NCBI GenBank assembly: GCA_910589415.1
Contig: OU342637.1
Location: forward strand, 23,969,162 to 24,033,161
Length of the DNA stretch: 64,000 nt
Reading direction: 5' to 3'
Source of the DNA: Malachius bipustulatus
Lineage: Eukaryota > Arthropoda > Insecta > Coleoptera > Melyridae
Both the position numbers and the translations under genes were made by a program. Position 1 is the stretch's first letter, and each line of letters opens with the position of its first letter. The notes below the pieces were generated by a model. That model searched no databases. It saw only the letters and a program-made list of their open reading frames with translations, and had not been told where the DNA came from. This document shows positions 1-14,039 of this stretch, one piece after another.

Positions 1-3000
1 ATTTTTTTTGTATTTTTGTAATTTTAAATATATTTTTGTAATTTTTAAATATACAAGCAAATCGCTAAAATAGCGTATTAATCACAAGTTTGCCATTTAA
101 AATTTCATAATTCGGGTGGAAGAAGCTATAAGGCTCTCTTACTCAAACGGTTTTTTACGATTTTCGTCAAGTTTTAAAAATGTCACCCTGTATGATCATT
201 CCTTTAATTTTATTTCCTAATTTTATTGAGCTTGATCACCTGAGTATTTTATAAACGAACTCAAACTACCTCAAGCCAGTCAAAAAATTTACTTGTTCCC
301 TTTTATCGTTATGCGGTAAGTTATCCGGTGATTTTTGCTATTGGCACACAAGTCATGGAGATTTTGGAGTAATATAAAATTTGATTTGGCAAAGTGAAGT
401 TTTGTTATAAAATGTCAACAAAGTCAACATTTGCGTCACTTATGCATAAAAACACAGACTTGCACAGGTTTGGTGGTACTAAAAAATTATTTCATCTTGA
501 CAAGGAAGATTTGAGATGTTTTTTATATCATTGCTAGGTAATGCATTGAAAGAATATATAGAAGAGTCGTCTCAGGTCTCCTTAGATTGGACCAAAAATG
601 TTTTCAGCAGTACCAAGGAAGAACCTCTGAGGCTTTACGGCTACTACTGTAGTTTGAAATTAGTAACAAATTATGTGTATATCTCCTACACCAAGGAAAG
701 CTTATTACTACTTCGATGCATTATGATTTCTCCTGCCACTCGGTGAACACAGCCACTTTTTGCGACGTCTTGGCATGGACTTCTTGGCAGATTTCTAATT
801 CTTTGTTGGTTTTGCTTTTTTGTATTTCTCCGCTTTGGAACGAGTTTTCGAACTGAGGGTGATAGCTAATGGGCACCAAATATCGGGTGCCCACTGTATA
901 TTTATCTTACTTCTCTTATTACACTCAATCACTTTCTATGAGTTAGCCATAGAATTTTTTGCTGCTTTTTGTTTAGGTTGTCAAGTGATAATAAAAAGTA
1001 CTCATCTTGGTTACGAAGACTTGAGATGACTGCTGTAAATCTTCTAGATCTGGTATACCTTTTTCAGACGTTCTGTTGGGTAATTCTGGCGTCCCTTAAG
1101 GAACCAGCAGAACCAGAAGGAAAAGAGAAAAATCTTGCGGTTTGGCCACTTTGGATACGAAAGGCAATTTTCTGGACTATTATGCAGCTGTCCATTATTT
1201 ACATTATCGTCTACCTAGACGAAACTATTTAAAAAATGAAACTTACTTCTACTTCTACTTACTTACGTCATCTACTTGCATCTACTTAAAGTTAAATTTA
1301 GCAGTTTTTACTGATACAATTTTTGCTGTTTATTTTTCTCTTGTGCACTCAAAAATAATTCAGAAGATAGAATTTTCTCAAAAAATTATAAAGTTCCCTC
1401 ATGGCTGCGATTCTAGAAATTGTCGTCCCAGAGCTGAACATTACTCTTGCAGATTAAGTAAATTAAGAAGACAAGTAATGAAAAATTCTGACTGCAGTCA
1501 TTATCCGGTCGGGTAAAAGTTGTTTCCCAGGTGGTCTTGAACGCGGTTGAATCTTTCATTTCAGGAATGCGACGTTAGCTAATATTTATTCTCGAAGAGC
1601 GAAACAAGGAGAAGCGGGGTGAGCATTAAGAGGGCGCGTTCCGTCTCCGTCTTGTGTTTAGTCTTAGACAGCTTTCAAATCACGCCAACCTGTGCCCCAC
1701 ATACAAGGGGAGAATAGATAACGAGATTAAGGATAATAATGAGATGGCTGGTCTTGCCTCCTGCCCGCCTATCCTCTCCCACTCGTTCTGCCCGCTTCAA
1801 ATAACACAGCGTGCAATTAGTTTCATTCAAAGATGTAGTTAAATAATTTATCAGTTTAATTGAAGTTAGCTTGGGATTGTCTGTCTTACTAATTCCCTTT
1901 TGGTACTTGAATATTGCTATACTCAGTATAATCATACTGAGTGTTACACGTAGGTACATACATACCCACATTTTATGAATATCGTTGCCTTTCTCACGTA
2001 GTAACCTAACTGATAAAAATGTGAACATTGAAATATTCTGTGGAATAACTACACTCTTGTGTAACTCTATACGCTCACAATTCACAAAGAGGCGACTGCA
2101 TGTTAAATAGCTTGAGATGTACTAGGTAAAAACGCTTTTGGTCTCATCTGCATACAACAACCTCATAAAACACTTACACGAACTCGTTTTTTTTTTAGCT
2201 TTTATTTTCCTCTAAAGTTTTCCCAATTGTAGTTAAGCCTCTACGTTAGAAAAGCGACGATTTGTGTGAGAATTATTAGTAGTTAAAATATAACTGGTTT
2301 AACAAGCTTATTTTCACTACTTATTCAGTTTTTTATTCTTTTTTTACAGGTAAGAAAAATACAGCTGACAACTCTATAGCGTGACTTGATCAATTTCTCA
2401 GTAAGTAAGTAAGCAGTAATATGTAAATTTGCAAAGCAAAAAAGATTTAATGTAGTTCCAGCTGAAAATTTACTTTTTTAAGGCAACATGCACGACATAT
2501 TAAACAAACTTAACGGCAACAGTGGTCTAGTGTGACCTCGTAACTAGCTGATTGATGGTTGTGGTCGGTAGCACTGACATAATCACGATGACACTTGACA
2601 ACTTCACGGACACAAATTAATGACATCACGTTTTGGGGTCTTTATCAACGCGTCCTGGCTTCTCTTGCCTCGATTATGCTTTTCTGGGATAGTGTGAATC
2701 GACCTGAAAGCATCCCGATAACTACCCTTCTTATATCCACTGCTGCTGAAATTTAGCGACAAAAAATCAACTTAAGAACTGAGAATTAATTATTATCAAA
2801 ATTCTATACCTGAAGCTAAAATATGTCTATTATGTATTATAGTGAATGATAAAAAGTATCCTACTTGTGGCTTTATTTGTCTTTAAATACGATAATACGA
2901 CGTTATATTATAGGGTCATCACTTTTAAGTGGAAATCGCAATTTTCTAATTTTAAATCAGTATGATTGTATATTTACCTACATCCAAAACTGCTCAAGGT

Positions 3001-4840
3001 AAAAGAAAATGTCTTGTATATCCATAATTTAAATTTTTATGTACTATAATGATAAAGATACAAATTTTTAATCATTCAAAATTAAATAAACATAACTTTG
3101 AAATGTCACTCTTATTTTGGACACTCTATATAGCCCAAAATAATTTCAAATAATAGGCGTTATGTGAATTTGTAATTTTTTTTTTGAAAAATGCATCGAT
3201 TGGCTCACAGAGACCAAATCAAACGAAGTGGGAGACCTATGTATATCGTTGAATATACGCCAAAGCATTTTGAAACGTTATGGGCAATTTTAAAAAGTTA
3301 TAAAACGAATTTAACAGGCTATAAAAATGATGACTTTATGAAAGTTTTAGACTCAAAATAAAACAACCGACCGTTTAAAATTGAAATGCTCTAGAAATCG
3401 AAACTGACATGTAGCACTTTCGTCTTTATTTACTCAAGACCTGGATGAATTGTCTCAGACAAGGCACCTCCGGCTAGGTATTGTAATCAGACCGTGATAA
3501 ATGTTTGAATAAATTCTGGTACGAAAATTTATCACACTGGAGTTAAACAGAACCTGCAGCTTCATCGTTGAATAATGAAAACGCGCATCAAGTATAGTAG
3601 GTATCAGATTTCCCCAGATATTCTCTATATTCAAACAAGTTATCTCAAGGCAGCTTAAAAAACGTACGTCTGGCAATAAGCAAATCCCCTCAGATTTCCA
3701 TATCGGGATTATAAATCTCATACTGTAGCTGAACGTTGACTACTAGTTTTATGTAAATGTAAACGTGACTACATTACCGAAAACTCCAAGAATCAAATCG
3801 TTTTCCAGAATAAATGTATTGGCGATTACCTATCGTTTGTATTCGTATAAAAGCGGGATATTTAGATTCCCAGATCAGGGTTTATTTTAGTATTACTCTC
3901 CCTGATCAGATATTCCGTTTGTGTCCTAATTTCGCAGCTCTTTGAATTACTGAAATACCAAAATTTCGGTCTGGAAATAAATTACAGATTTACTGCGTTA
4001 GCACTAGTACGCTGATTACTCCCGGATTAAATAATGTAAAAGACAAGGTGTTAAATAAATGCGCTTTATAGACAGGTTTATTAAAGAATTTTATTTCAGG
4101 CAATATACTTTTTACCTGGTTGCTTCCATTTTACTACTCGCCATTTGTTTTTATTATTTATAAAAGCCCCAATAAACCCCGATGAGGGTTTTGGTATACG
4201 AAATACGATCTTTTATTCTGATGGAAATGAAAATACCGTAATAAGATTTATTTTCATAATAAACGAGAGACTGATGGAAAATTATTACAGAGATACAGGG
4301 CTAAAACCCGTTCTCCGAATAATCTATCTAAATAATATAACTTTTTTAAGACTCATCGTTATGAACATTTATATGACATGACGATTATGACTCGTATAAA
4401 CATGAACGAGTAAATGTCTATGTTTTCAGAGGGCAAAAAATGTACCTACATACTTTGGTATCAATATTTTTCAATCATTGTTATGCGACATTATAAATGA
4501 ACAGATCAGAGAGACAAAAAGTTACGATTGATTTATGACCACAGCTGTTTGTGTTCACGACGCTTTTGGTACCTATCTATGTTCTTAGGAAAATCACATA
4601 GTTTTCACGGGGTAAAAGCTCTTTAGCCTTGAAAAATTAATACCTTCCTTTGTTCATTCTAGACAACACTTTACGGTTACCATCCTTATTTGCTTAGGTT
4701 TGAAGCAAGATTATAGATCAGATAGAATAAAGTCATGATTGATGCAAGGCCAAGTTAGTCAGGTGAGCTTTTATGTTATTAGTGTATTTTTTAATAAATA
4801 ACGACATCACTTTATGAAAATCACCACAATTTTTTTTAAA
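1..4840. other. Intergenic or intronic DNA, no supported gene
   Basis: This AT-rich stretch holds only short open frames without family resemblance, typical splice structure or a signal peptide. A reverse-complement copy of the recurrent TACAGGGTG repeat-end motif lies near 184-192, and a short hairpin built on GATCAGGG/CCCTGATC lies near 3874-3923. A 56-codon frame from the ATG at 3191 has a plausible length but no recognisable motif. I see no RNA gene. Confidence 0.5.
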
Positions 4841-6798
4841 ACCGGGTGGCTTAAGTTATCTGTTCAGCATTGCTAACTTCTTTACCTATTATTTGAGCTA
4901 GAAAATCGATTAAATTAGCAAATTAGTTGCATTTTTTTTGCTGATTACAACTATGAAAAGAAAAAACAATTGATATCCAGCATTGTGAGATATACCTAAA
5001 TTAAAATAACTTTTTTTTAATAGAAAACATACTTCCTGAGAAAATCCAATAGGAATATTTTTTACAGTTGCAGTTTAAAACGAGTAGGCTATGAGTTATA
5101 AGCAAGTGAAAATCCCAATGTTTCATTTTGAAAGCGGTACCTACATCGAAAACGATTAAAAATATCGGAAAACGGCTTACATGTTCCTATATTAACTTTT
5201 CATGTTATATCCTACAAAGTGGTTTGAATTTTAATACAGTGTGATGGAAATTATCAGATTTTTTATCATCCTTTACAGGCTGTCCGGTAAGTACCTCCTA
5301 ATCTCTCGGGAGCATACAGGGGAGGTAAAAAAAAACCTAGTCTGTCATAAAAAAAAATTTCCTAAAGTGTCCCCAAACGGAGATATGGAGCCCTAAAAGG
5401 GAGCCCCGCAATTTACTTTTTTGGCTCTAACTTTTGAACCGACCTGTGTATTTTGATGAAATTTTTATTTTTCATAGAAGCCATAAAGACTTATTAAGCC
5501 ATATCAGAGTAGATGTTTGACATCCTCAAGGAAGTCAAGAACGGTTTTACCACCACACTCATTGTGTCAAAGTTTTGACACGTGTCATTTTACAGAGGTG
5601 AAAACTTATTTTTTAAATACGCTGGTCATTCATCTTCACAAAAGGTACTCCTAATTTATTTCGATAAAACTAGCGGTTCTCAAGATAAATCGACTTTTAT
5701 GCGAATGTTGATCAAGTTCCGTCAATAGCAATTCATTATTATGTAGGTAGGTTTATCAAAAAGAACCTGATTTTTACCTGTTTATGTTTAGCATTAGTAA
5801 CTTTTGTGTGTTTCGCATACCTAAAAACCGATTTATCTCGAAAACCGTCAGTTTTACCGAAATAAATTAAGAGCACCTTTTTTAAAGATGAAGTATTAGA
5901 CTATTCAAAAAAATAGTTTGTAGCTCTGTAAAGTGACACCTGTCAAAATTTTGACTCAACGAGTATGATGGTAAGTTCGTTCCTGACTTCCCTGACGACG
6001 GCAAACATCGACATTAATATGGCCTGATGGCTCTTTGTGGCCTCTATAAAGTATTTAAATTTCATCCAATTATACAGGTTGGTTCAAAAGTTAGAGCCAA
6101 AAAAGTAAATTGCGGGGCACCCTTTTAGGGCTCCATATCTCCGTTTGGGGACACTTTAGGAATTTTTTTTTATGACAGACTAGGTTTTTCTTGACCTCCC
6201 CTGTATGCTCCCGAGAGATTAGGAGGTACTTACGAATTTCAAGTACACTGTGAAGTTATACATGAAAAGTTAAGATAGGGTCATGTAAGTCGTTTTTCGA
6301 TATTTTTATTTATTTACGATGTACCTTTTTTAAGTTTATATTTTAATGAAACTAATTATGCCATTCCGTGGTCCTATATCAAGTATACAAATCCTCAAAA
6401 TTTCAATTGTCTATCTTTAAAATTAAGCTCTATTTAAGGGGTGGACACTAGTGTTGGGACTCCCGGTACACTGCTTTCAACATGAAAAAAAATGGGGATT
6501 TTCACTTGTTCACTCTTGTTCACTCATATCCTACTCGATTTAAACGTGAAAAGTATTCCTATTGGATTTTCCCAGGAAATATGCAAATAGAAAAATATAC
6601 AGGGTGTTCTATTTAAAAAAATATATATTTTAATGTATATCTCACAAAGTTGACTTTTATTTATTGTTTTTTTGTTTTGTTTCCACAGTTGTTGTAATCA
6701 GCAGAAAAATGCAAGTATAGTCTGTTAATTTAACCGACTTTCTAGCTCCAATAACAAGGAAGTTAGCAATGGTGAGCAAATAACTTAAGCCACCCGGT
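4841..6798. repeat. Giant imperfect palindrome / foldback element (outer arms)
   Basis: The left end ACCGGGTGGCTTAAGTTA (4841-4858) is exactly reverse-complemented at 6781-6798. Homology between the arms continues inward with mismatches for several hundred bases, for example the CTGATTACAAC block near 4940 against GTTGTAATCAGC near 6690. The arms run about 4841-5280 and 6240-6798, around a second palindrome listed separately. No transposase coding sequence is visible. I read it as a non-autonomous foldback or MITE-type element; a head-to-head duplication is the alternative. No clear target-site duplication was found. Confidence 0.75.
5287..6233. repeat. Inner palindrome with long inverted repeats, nested in the outer one
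   Basis: GTAAGTACCTCCTAATCTC at 5287 onward is mirrored by the reverse complement ending at 6233. The arms stay alignable almost to the centre near 5760: for instance GGGGACACTTTAGG near 6148 mirrors CCTAAAGTGTCCCC near 5362, and both arms contain the block GATAAATCGA/TCGGTTTATC-type sequence near 5684 and 5830. About 947 bp, without coding capacity. Its position at the centre of the outer palindrome suggests either insertion at the symmetry axis or formation of both by one hairpin-based event. Confidence 0.75.
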
Positions 6799-8060
6799 AT
6801 ATACCTATTTCTCCAAAATCAGGAAAATTTTATTTTAAAAACGCCCCTGTAGCATTATCTTTCTAGATTAGTGGACGAAATCTTTCCAAATTTCAAAAAT
6901 CTAGTCCATGAGGCACGGTTTCTGGTAGCAGTTTTCAATTTAGAGGGCTGAAATTTTTATGAGAGTGAGATATCCACAAGGAGTGGTCTGGTGTTGCATT
7001 TGAGCCAAATCGGTCGATGCGTTCTAAAATGACGGCTTGTTAAATTATACGGAAATGCGCTATTTTTTGAACCCCTCTGTATAAGATAGTAAAAAACATT
7101 TTACCCAAATTAATGAGATCGGAAGAAAATTAATTAAAATTTGAATTGATGCAATTAAATTTGCATTATTCCAAATAATAAGTCAGTGGCGTGGGTAGGA
7201 AAAGGATAAAAATGACTAAGTTTCTATAGCCGTTTATGAGTACATTTTAGAAGCAATTGAACTAAAATTTTTACAGCCGAAAACTATACTAATAGCATTT
7301 AACTTTCAAAAATTTCAAGAAGCAAGTAAGAAAAATGGCAGAGATATTAGATTTTTTTACATTTCTCTAAAATTTCAAATTTTCGGTTTTCAAAACTCCA
7401 CTGTAAATTTTTTCGAATTTATTGAAGGTACTGTACAAAATAGTATTTTTTAAGTAAAGGTAGCCAGTGGCGTGCATAGAAAAAGGAGTAAAATTGTTAA
7501 ATTTTTCAAAATGTTTTTGTTGCGCTAAATTTAAAAATACATCTTATGGCAAGTTTTCGAACGAAATCAAATGAAATTTTCACAGTAAGCCACTTCGCTA
7601 ATATGACCTGACTATGGAAAATTTCAGAAGGCCAATTCAAAAAGCGGTGAAAATATTCATAATTGAATCGTATAAAAATACACCATTTATGCGATTAATG
7701 CGCAAGAAGGTTTTCTTGTTTAGGGAGGGCCTTTAGTTTCTATAAGGGCCTACGTTATGAAAATTTGAAAATATGAAAAGCTGAGACATTTCTTTTAGAC
7801 ACCGTTTACATAAATAATGTACAATGTAAAGTTAACAATTCTAACATAGTTTGGATAGGGTGGGGGAATTATTTACAAATTAGGAAACTGACAGTTTGTC
7901 TTATTATTTTGGAGATGTCAGTTACATTTTCAATGACGTAAAGAAACCTTGTCTCTTTTTTTACGTTTAAAGACTTCTGAAAATTTGTGGCGATCAAAAT
8001 AAAGTTCTTCGTTTTTATATTTCCTTATATCAATTTCTCCATAACCAATTAAATACTTTG
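6799..8060. other. Non-coding, with diverged internal repeats
   Basis: No gene is visible. Two diverged direct repeats can be seen: a block beginning CAGTGGCGTGGGTAGGAAAAG near 7193 recurs as CAGTGGCGTGCATAGAAAAAG near 7466, with similar following sequence. This looks like old repeat-derived DNA. Confidence 0.4.
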
Positions 8061-8064
8061 TTAA

Positions 8065-8822
8065 CCTTTAAGTGGTAACGCGGTGTCTCTCAGACACTGA
8101 CACATTTTCAATGTGCTATATTTTTGTTATTACTTTTGAAATAATTTTTTCCGTTCGTGTATTCTTTCACTGTACCTTTAGGAAACTAAAGCCAAAATTT
8201 CATAATTTTTGTGCACACAGGAAGCGAGTAATAAATTTTTTAAGTATAGCATGTCCTGTTCTGTGTCTGGCAGACACCGGGTTACCGTAAAGAATACTTT
8301 ATTTTTATGATTAATTACACCGAATTGTGGGTAAAGCAAACATAAATATTGCTTTGTATAAACTTTTCATTCATCGAAAGGAAGTAAATAACTGTCTCAT
8401 AAAGAACAATATTTTCTATTATCCTCTTCAGGTTCCTAAAAGAACTATGCAATTACGTTTGCTTCAATTTATTGCACATCTCGGAAAGTAACATAATGCA
8501 GTTTATTGCAACCATAAATAAAAAAAAATAAAAAAATATAATCAAATATTTATTGATTATATTTTATTGCCACCTGTTGACTAGGAATTTTAACTTAATT
8601 TTTTGAGATTGTTATTTTAAAAGTGAAATTTTTTATTTTTTGTCAAATAAAAAATAATTAAACACAAATGTATCCGATTATTATAGGTTCAAAAAATTAA
8701 ATAACAAGCAAATATTAACACAAAAATATTGCATAACCCCCCAATGATGCATTAATGTCTTCCGTGCCTGTGAGACACCGCGTTGGCGTAAGAGTAAGTC
8801 GTTCCACCTTACCACTTAAAGG
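8065..8822. mobile_element. piggyBac-type MITE with TTAA duplication
   Basis: The element begins CCTTTAAGTGGTAA and ends with its exact reverse complement TTACCACTTAAAGG, so the terminal repeats are 14 bp and perfect. TTAA flanks both ends (8061-8064 and 8823-8826), the hallmark of piggyBac transposition. Subterminal palindromic motifs of the GTGTCT...AGACAC type occur near 8083, 8263 and 8769, as piggyBac-family ends often have. At 758 bp it has no transposase; an open frame from 8072 lies across the terminal repeat and is not a gene. It would need a transposase from elsewhere in the genome. Confidence 0.85.
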
Positions 8823-9389
8823 TTAAAAAATTTTTCAACAGGGTTTAATACCAACTATCATATAAAAGAGAATACCCTCAGACTTTTAATCCGGCGGGAG
8901 TAATGAATACCAACAAAACTGGCTATGAATACAATTTATTTTCGGTCGCAATTTTTATTCATCTGTCAATTTCTATATTTTGTGTATAAGGCTTAATGTA
9001 AACTCATTTATTTCCAACGATTTTGTCAAGCATATTAATGGTAATTATCTCATTACTAAACCTCATGTGCGTTTATCAGTAGGCATAAATCACCGGATGG
9101 GGTTTTATGGCAATAAATTTTCATATCCCGCCTGGGTTGGAATTTATCACCTTAATTGACGTACTTTTGGCTAAAATTGACAAATGATATTTTATTGATA
9201 GAGATTACCGCATATGCAAGGCATATGAGGGAAATACGAGTAAACTGGATGAAAATAAACATAACAGTGATACAATAAAATAATATGACACATGTGAATG
9301 ATGCAGAATATCTGCAGAGTAATGTTTTTTTATTTTTTTTCATTATATCGGTGATTCCATATCAATCATCTCCATTATCTCCATGTAGG

Positions 9390-9818
9390 CCCAATTGGGG
9401 CAAAGTTGCGTATTGTTTAACTGAGCAATAATCCCAAAAAAAATTTGAACTCGGTTTTTTTTAATGTTATTAGTTTTTGGCAAGGTTTTTTGTTTTCATG
9501 ATTTTTTTTACCCTATAACATAAAAATCCAATGTGACTGTCATATGAGAAAAATAAAAGTTGGCCATGAAAACTCCGGGACCTAGTCGGGTTTGAAAATT
9601 TTTGTAATGTCGAATGAATAGCTTTTGAGAACATAATATTATGTACCTAAACCTAAAAAAATAATAAAATAATTTCCAAAACTAAAAAAGACATGGCTAA
9701 AATGAGGGAGACCGAATTTTCTGTTTTTTTTCAGGATATTTCAGCAACGACTAAAACATCCCAATTTTTTTTCAGATTATTACTCAGCATAAGAACGCGC
9801 AGCTTTGTCCCAATTTAA
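9390..9818. mobile_element. MITE-like inverted-repeat element
   Basis: The sequence AATTGGGGCAAAGTTGCG near 9393 is mirrored by CGCGCAGCTTTGTCCCAATT near 9796-9815, and TGAGCAATAAT near 9421 by ATTATTACTCA near 9776. This gives imperfect terminal inverted repeats of roughly 40-60 bp around a 430-bp non-coding body. The interior aligns, diverged, with 54110-54480, so the element is dispersed. Superfamily not assignable; no convincing target duplication seen. Confidence 0.6.
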
Positions 9819-12800
9819 CCGATTTCGTATCTCTAAATAAAACCGAGATCCCCATGCAAGCTCGAAAAAGGGACAGTATAACGGATGATAATATCTACCT
9901 ACCTATTACTTTTATGGCGATGCAGTTTCTTGCATCAGTAGATTTTTCATTAGTAGTAGAAGTTTTATTTGTTTATTTAAATTATTGGGTAATGGCAAAT
10001 TTTGCTGCTTTTAAATAAGATTTTCTGATGAACCAAAAGGAATTATCACTTCAGATCGGGACGACGGTCTATGACGTTTGTTACTTTTTTAATGCTCGCG
10101 AACATCGTCTTTTATAATTTTAATGTGATAGATTATTGGTTCTTTATTTCTTTATACCGCATGACATGAAAAAACAATGTTGCGGTCATGTTTTCAATAG
10201 TAAAAAGATGACTAAAATAAGGCATCATCACCACTATTGCATGCACGAAAAAAGATTAGGTACTTAGATGGTACCTGAATTTTATATTGGCGATTGGTTC
10301 ATCCGTTTCCCATCACTCGTGGAACGTTTTCCTTTGACCATGGCTCGTTGAAAGTTCGTTATGAAAAACCTCGAGCGGGTCACTAGCGGGTCGCGAACCG
10401 GTCATCTCTCACTCGGTGAGTCTTTTCTTTACTGTCTTGGTGATTTTGTATCTTCACGTTGCATCATCAAGCTACACCTAAAGAGCAAATAGTCCTACAA
10501 ATTCTTCTCCATATCCCTCTTCAATATAACCCTCAGAAACCGACGACAAAAGTCAATGAGTCAAGTGAAAAACGTCTTAGCTTTTATTTAAAATAAACTG
10601 AGTGAGAAAATACATGTTTTGGAGAATTAAATAAAGTAGTCTCAACAGCTGACGCTTTATATTATTCATACTGCCCATATTGATGAAGCCATCAAATGGC
10701 CATTTGGAAAGAACAAAAGGACATTTTTGCAGGCAGTCATCGGTTAGCATTTCAAAAACTTATCAAACCGGGTGTAACTGAACTAATCTCTCTTGAGAGT
10801 AATTTATATTACTAAGGAAATGTTCCTCAGCAGTTCATTCACGACAAGCTGCAATGTTAGATTCTATGACGCATATTAAACCAGCAACCGTAAGAGCATT
10901 TTCACAAGATTTATTTCCGATGCGGATGACCTAGGCATTCCTATAGGTAATCCGGAAGCTGAAGTGTGCGTGGAGTTATCCATTCCAATCCAGAATCTCA
11001 ATAATGGGTCTACCCAAAATTTCCCTTTTTTCACTTTCGTTCTCCCCGACGTTTTCTCTTTATTATGAATCAGGGCTGTAATTAATCAGGGTGTGTGAAT
11101 AACACCGAAAAAAATAAGACCAGATTCTTTGGTAAAAAAATAAACAAAATTTTTTTATCAACGTGTGTGAAAATGCACCCCTTTTCAGATTTTTTTTTTG
11201 AGATTTTTATAGTATTTTGAAGATATCTTGGAAATCATATCAGATACAGATTAATTCCAGCTTTTGTACAGATCTTATCATTGAGATATTAGCAACTATT
11301 TAATGCCAAACTAACTTTATTAAATATGCCAATGACGTAGATTTTTAGGGTTGGGGGGGATTTTTTTGCCCCTAAATATCTACGACACTGAGTCAACTGA
11401 TATTTTAAAAGCGCACTTTTAACCGCCACTCTTTTCTATACAAAAGAGGTACTCTTGGTGATAACTGTTAATGTGAACCGTGAACGTGAACCGTTTTCGG
11501 GAAAAACTTCGCATTGGATGTTTCATGAAATATGTCTGAAAATAAAGGACAAAACTTTTTTGATGTTATTTAGATACACCCCGTATGTTTTATTCATATT
11601 TTTTCGTCTGATTCTAACACTAAACTATGATTCTACGTGGAGAACGTAGACGCGTCTTGATGGATTGACGTGGATAACTTCCTTCACCCTTCCGTATTGC
11701 CTAGCATAATCCCAGATTTCCTAGCGTCGGATTGCCTCATGGTGAATAACCGGATGCGGCAATCCGCATCGAAACTGGATCGTGTGAAAACGTTTTAAGA
11801 AAAAACAAGCATTTGTAAGATACTTTAACTTAATCATGATTATCTTGAGCTACTTTCACTATTTTCCTTGATGATGTTCATAGCATGTATAAAACGATTC
11901 ATATAATTCACCACACTAAAACGTGATAGACAAAGACAATCAACATGAACGTCTAATCTAATTCAGCGTTTGTGTTTATAATGACGATTTTATGTTCGCC
12001 TCTAATACTTTAACAACAAAATCGTGGAGGGAAGGGCTGCTTGAGTGGTATAGTCAAATTTTAAGATTCAGTATTGTATGGATGGAGCCATGCGGACATA
12101 TCTAACATGGAAACATATTGGAGCTGTTTGACATCAAAGCCTAGAGAATTTGAATCGCATTACGTTATGAGCCTCTCCAAATCGAGGCATTCCATTCCAT
12201 AGAATTCGAACCGTGGCGTTGTGTATTAAGCGGTAATTTATCGAATCAAACGTCTGTGTGTCGTACACCGAAAATGAAAAGCCAGGGAAGACAAATGGAC
12301 ATAATATAATTGGAGGTAGTGTGCGCTGCAACACATGGATTACTATGTGAATAGATAAATCTGATTACCCCCAGTTCCAGATTTGATTTGATACATTAGA
12401 GCGTATTTGTGCAGTATATCATGCTTTGAAAATTATGCCTGCTCTATTATTCAGTCGAATCCTGATAGAAACACCTTTGAATTGGTTTACAATTACCCGC
12501 ATTCCGTGTCCTAGTAGATAGCCGGAAGGCTTAACGTACTTACTCGTGTAACCTGGCACGGGACGTTCAACATCAAACTGATTGTTTTAATAATAAAATG
12601 AGCACTCTAAAGGCAGCTGAGATGTACGCTCTCTGAGTCCATTTATGGCTAATTATTATAATACAATACATGCCCCAGTATCAAAATCTGTCAGTGGTGA
12701 CGTAGCGACCATGCATCTTACTTGTAAATACTAAACGGATCGTAATAATTATTTCATTTCGAATCATTTAATGTTGTTGAATGATCTCATAATCATCTTA

Positions 12801-14039
12801 TATTCAGTGGGTTTAAGTTTCTCAAATTAACGGTATAAACAGGAATGTCAAACATTCAGATTGTTCCGAGCTTACAATACGATTTCGTACATGGTACAAA
12901 ATTATCCATTTTCCGTAACAGAGAACGGAATTAAAAGGGACGACTTAGCCAAGCAAGCAATGCCGAGAACCTGAGTGTATGTTACCTAAAATTACATTTT
13001 ATAACTCTATGGTAATGAAAGCTGTGCTTCGGAGTGTTAATATCATTATTAAAATTTCAAATGAAGACAGAACGAGTTGTAAACGGCATGCATGGAATAT
13101 AAATACAATGTAGAAAGCAGTCGAGTCTGTCAGGATCTTGCTAGTAACATGCACGGTTCGTTTTCATGAAATGTGACAACGTACGTACCTATATCTACGA
13201 ACGTAAATTTCTGCATTCTCGTAAGCAAAATAAGCTCCAGTTACACTGGCAGCCATAGCTCATAAAGGCTCCTCTTCCGATAAATAGAAAAAGTCTCATC
13301 TGTCTGTGTGCATAGATACATTTCAACGGTTTGATATATGCAAATGAAGCTTTTTGATGAATTTTAGAGAGGTCTCTAAAAAAAACTAGTTAGATACTCT
13401 TCATATAAAACTAGAGCGATATGATTTGCAAGTAGATGGTTGAAGTCAATTATTCATGTACTCTGCTATTGATGATCTTATAGCAATAAATTTCTCTATG
13501 TATCCAGCAATAATTTGTTTCCATACCGAGAGAAGAGAGACTGCTACGAAGTCTTTTATGTACACTTTGAGTGAAAAATAAATCAAATTGGTTTAAACAT
13601 ACAGAATGAACAGGGCTAGTAGAATATTGTGCGCATGTGCGCAGATATATTTAATTTCTTCACATTGATTATTTTTACACTTTTGTCCCTATAACACTTG
13701 TTCACAATGGTTAACAATCATGAAAGCGTCTGCTATAAAGTTTTGTAGATAGCCATATTTGTCTGGAATAAAATATTTGTCAAATTAGTACGAGTAGGTA
13801 TACTCGTACTAATTATACCTCGTATACCTTCTTAGGAATGGGGAACTTCAGTTATTATTTTGAAAGCGCGTGTTGTCTGGTTGCATGCGAGTAGATCTAA
13901 GAATTACTCAGTACGTATTAATTCAAACTACATCAAATAAATCTTCATTGCTGTACATTTAGTCTGAAGATTGTACAAACTGGGACCAATCCTTTCTCCG
14001 AGCGTCAATTTCTAACCTCCAATCATGTAAAGAATCCAA
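9819..14039. other. No supported gene
   Basis: Only short unconvincing open frames are present. A short palindrome of the ATTAGTACGAGT/ACTCGTACTAAT type sits at about 13786-13814. Nothing else could be assigned. Confidence 0.4.

Noticed and set aside
1675..2085. 136-codon minus-strand frame
   Set aside because: No domain, unusual composition with no splice or promoter context; length is within chance for this much sequence.
8072..8290. 72-codon frame inside the piggyBac-type MITE
   Set aside because: It begins within the terminal repeat and has no similarity to a transposase.
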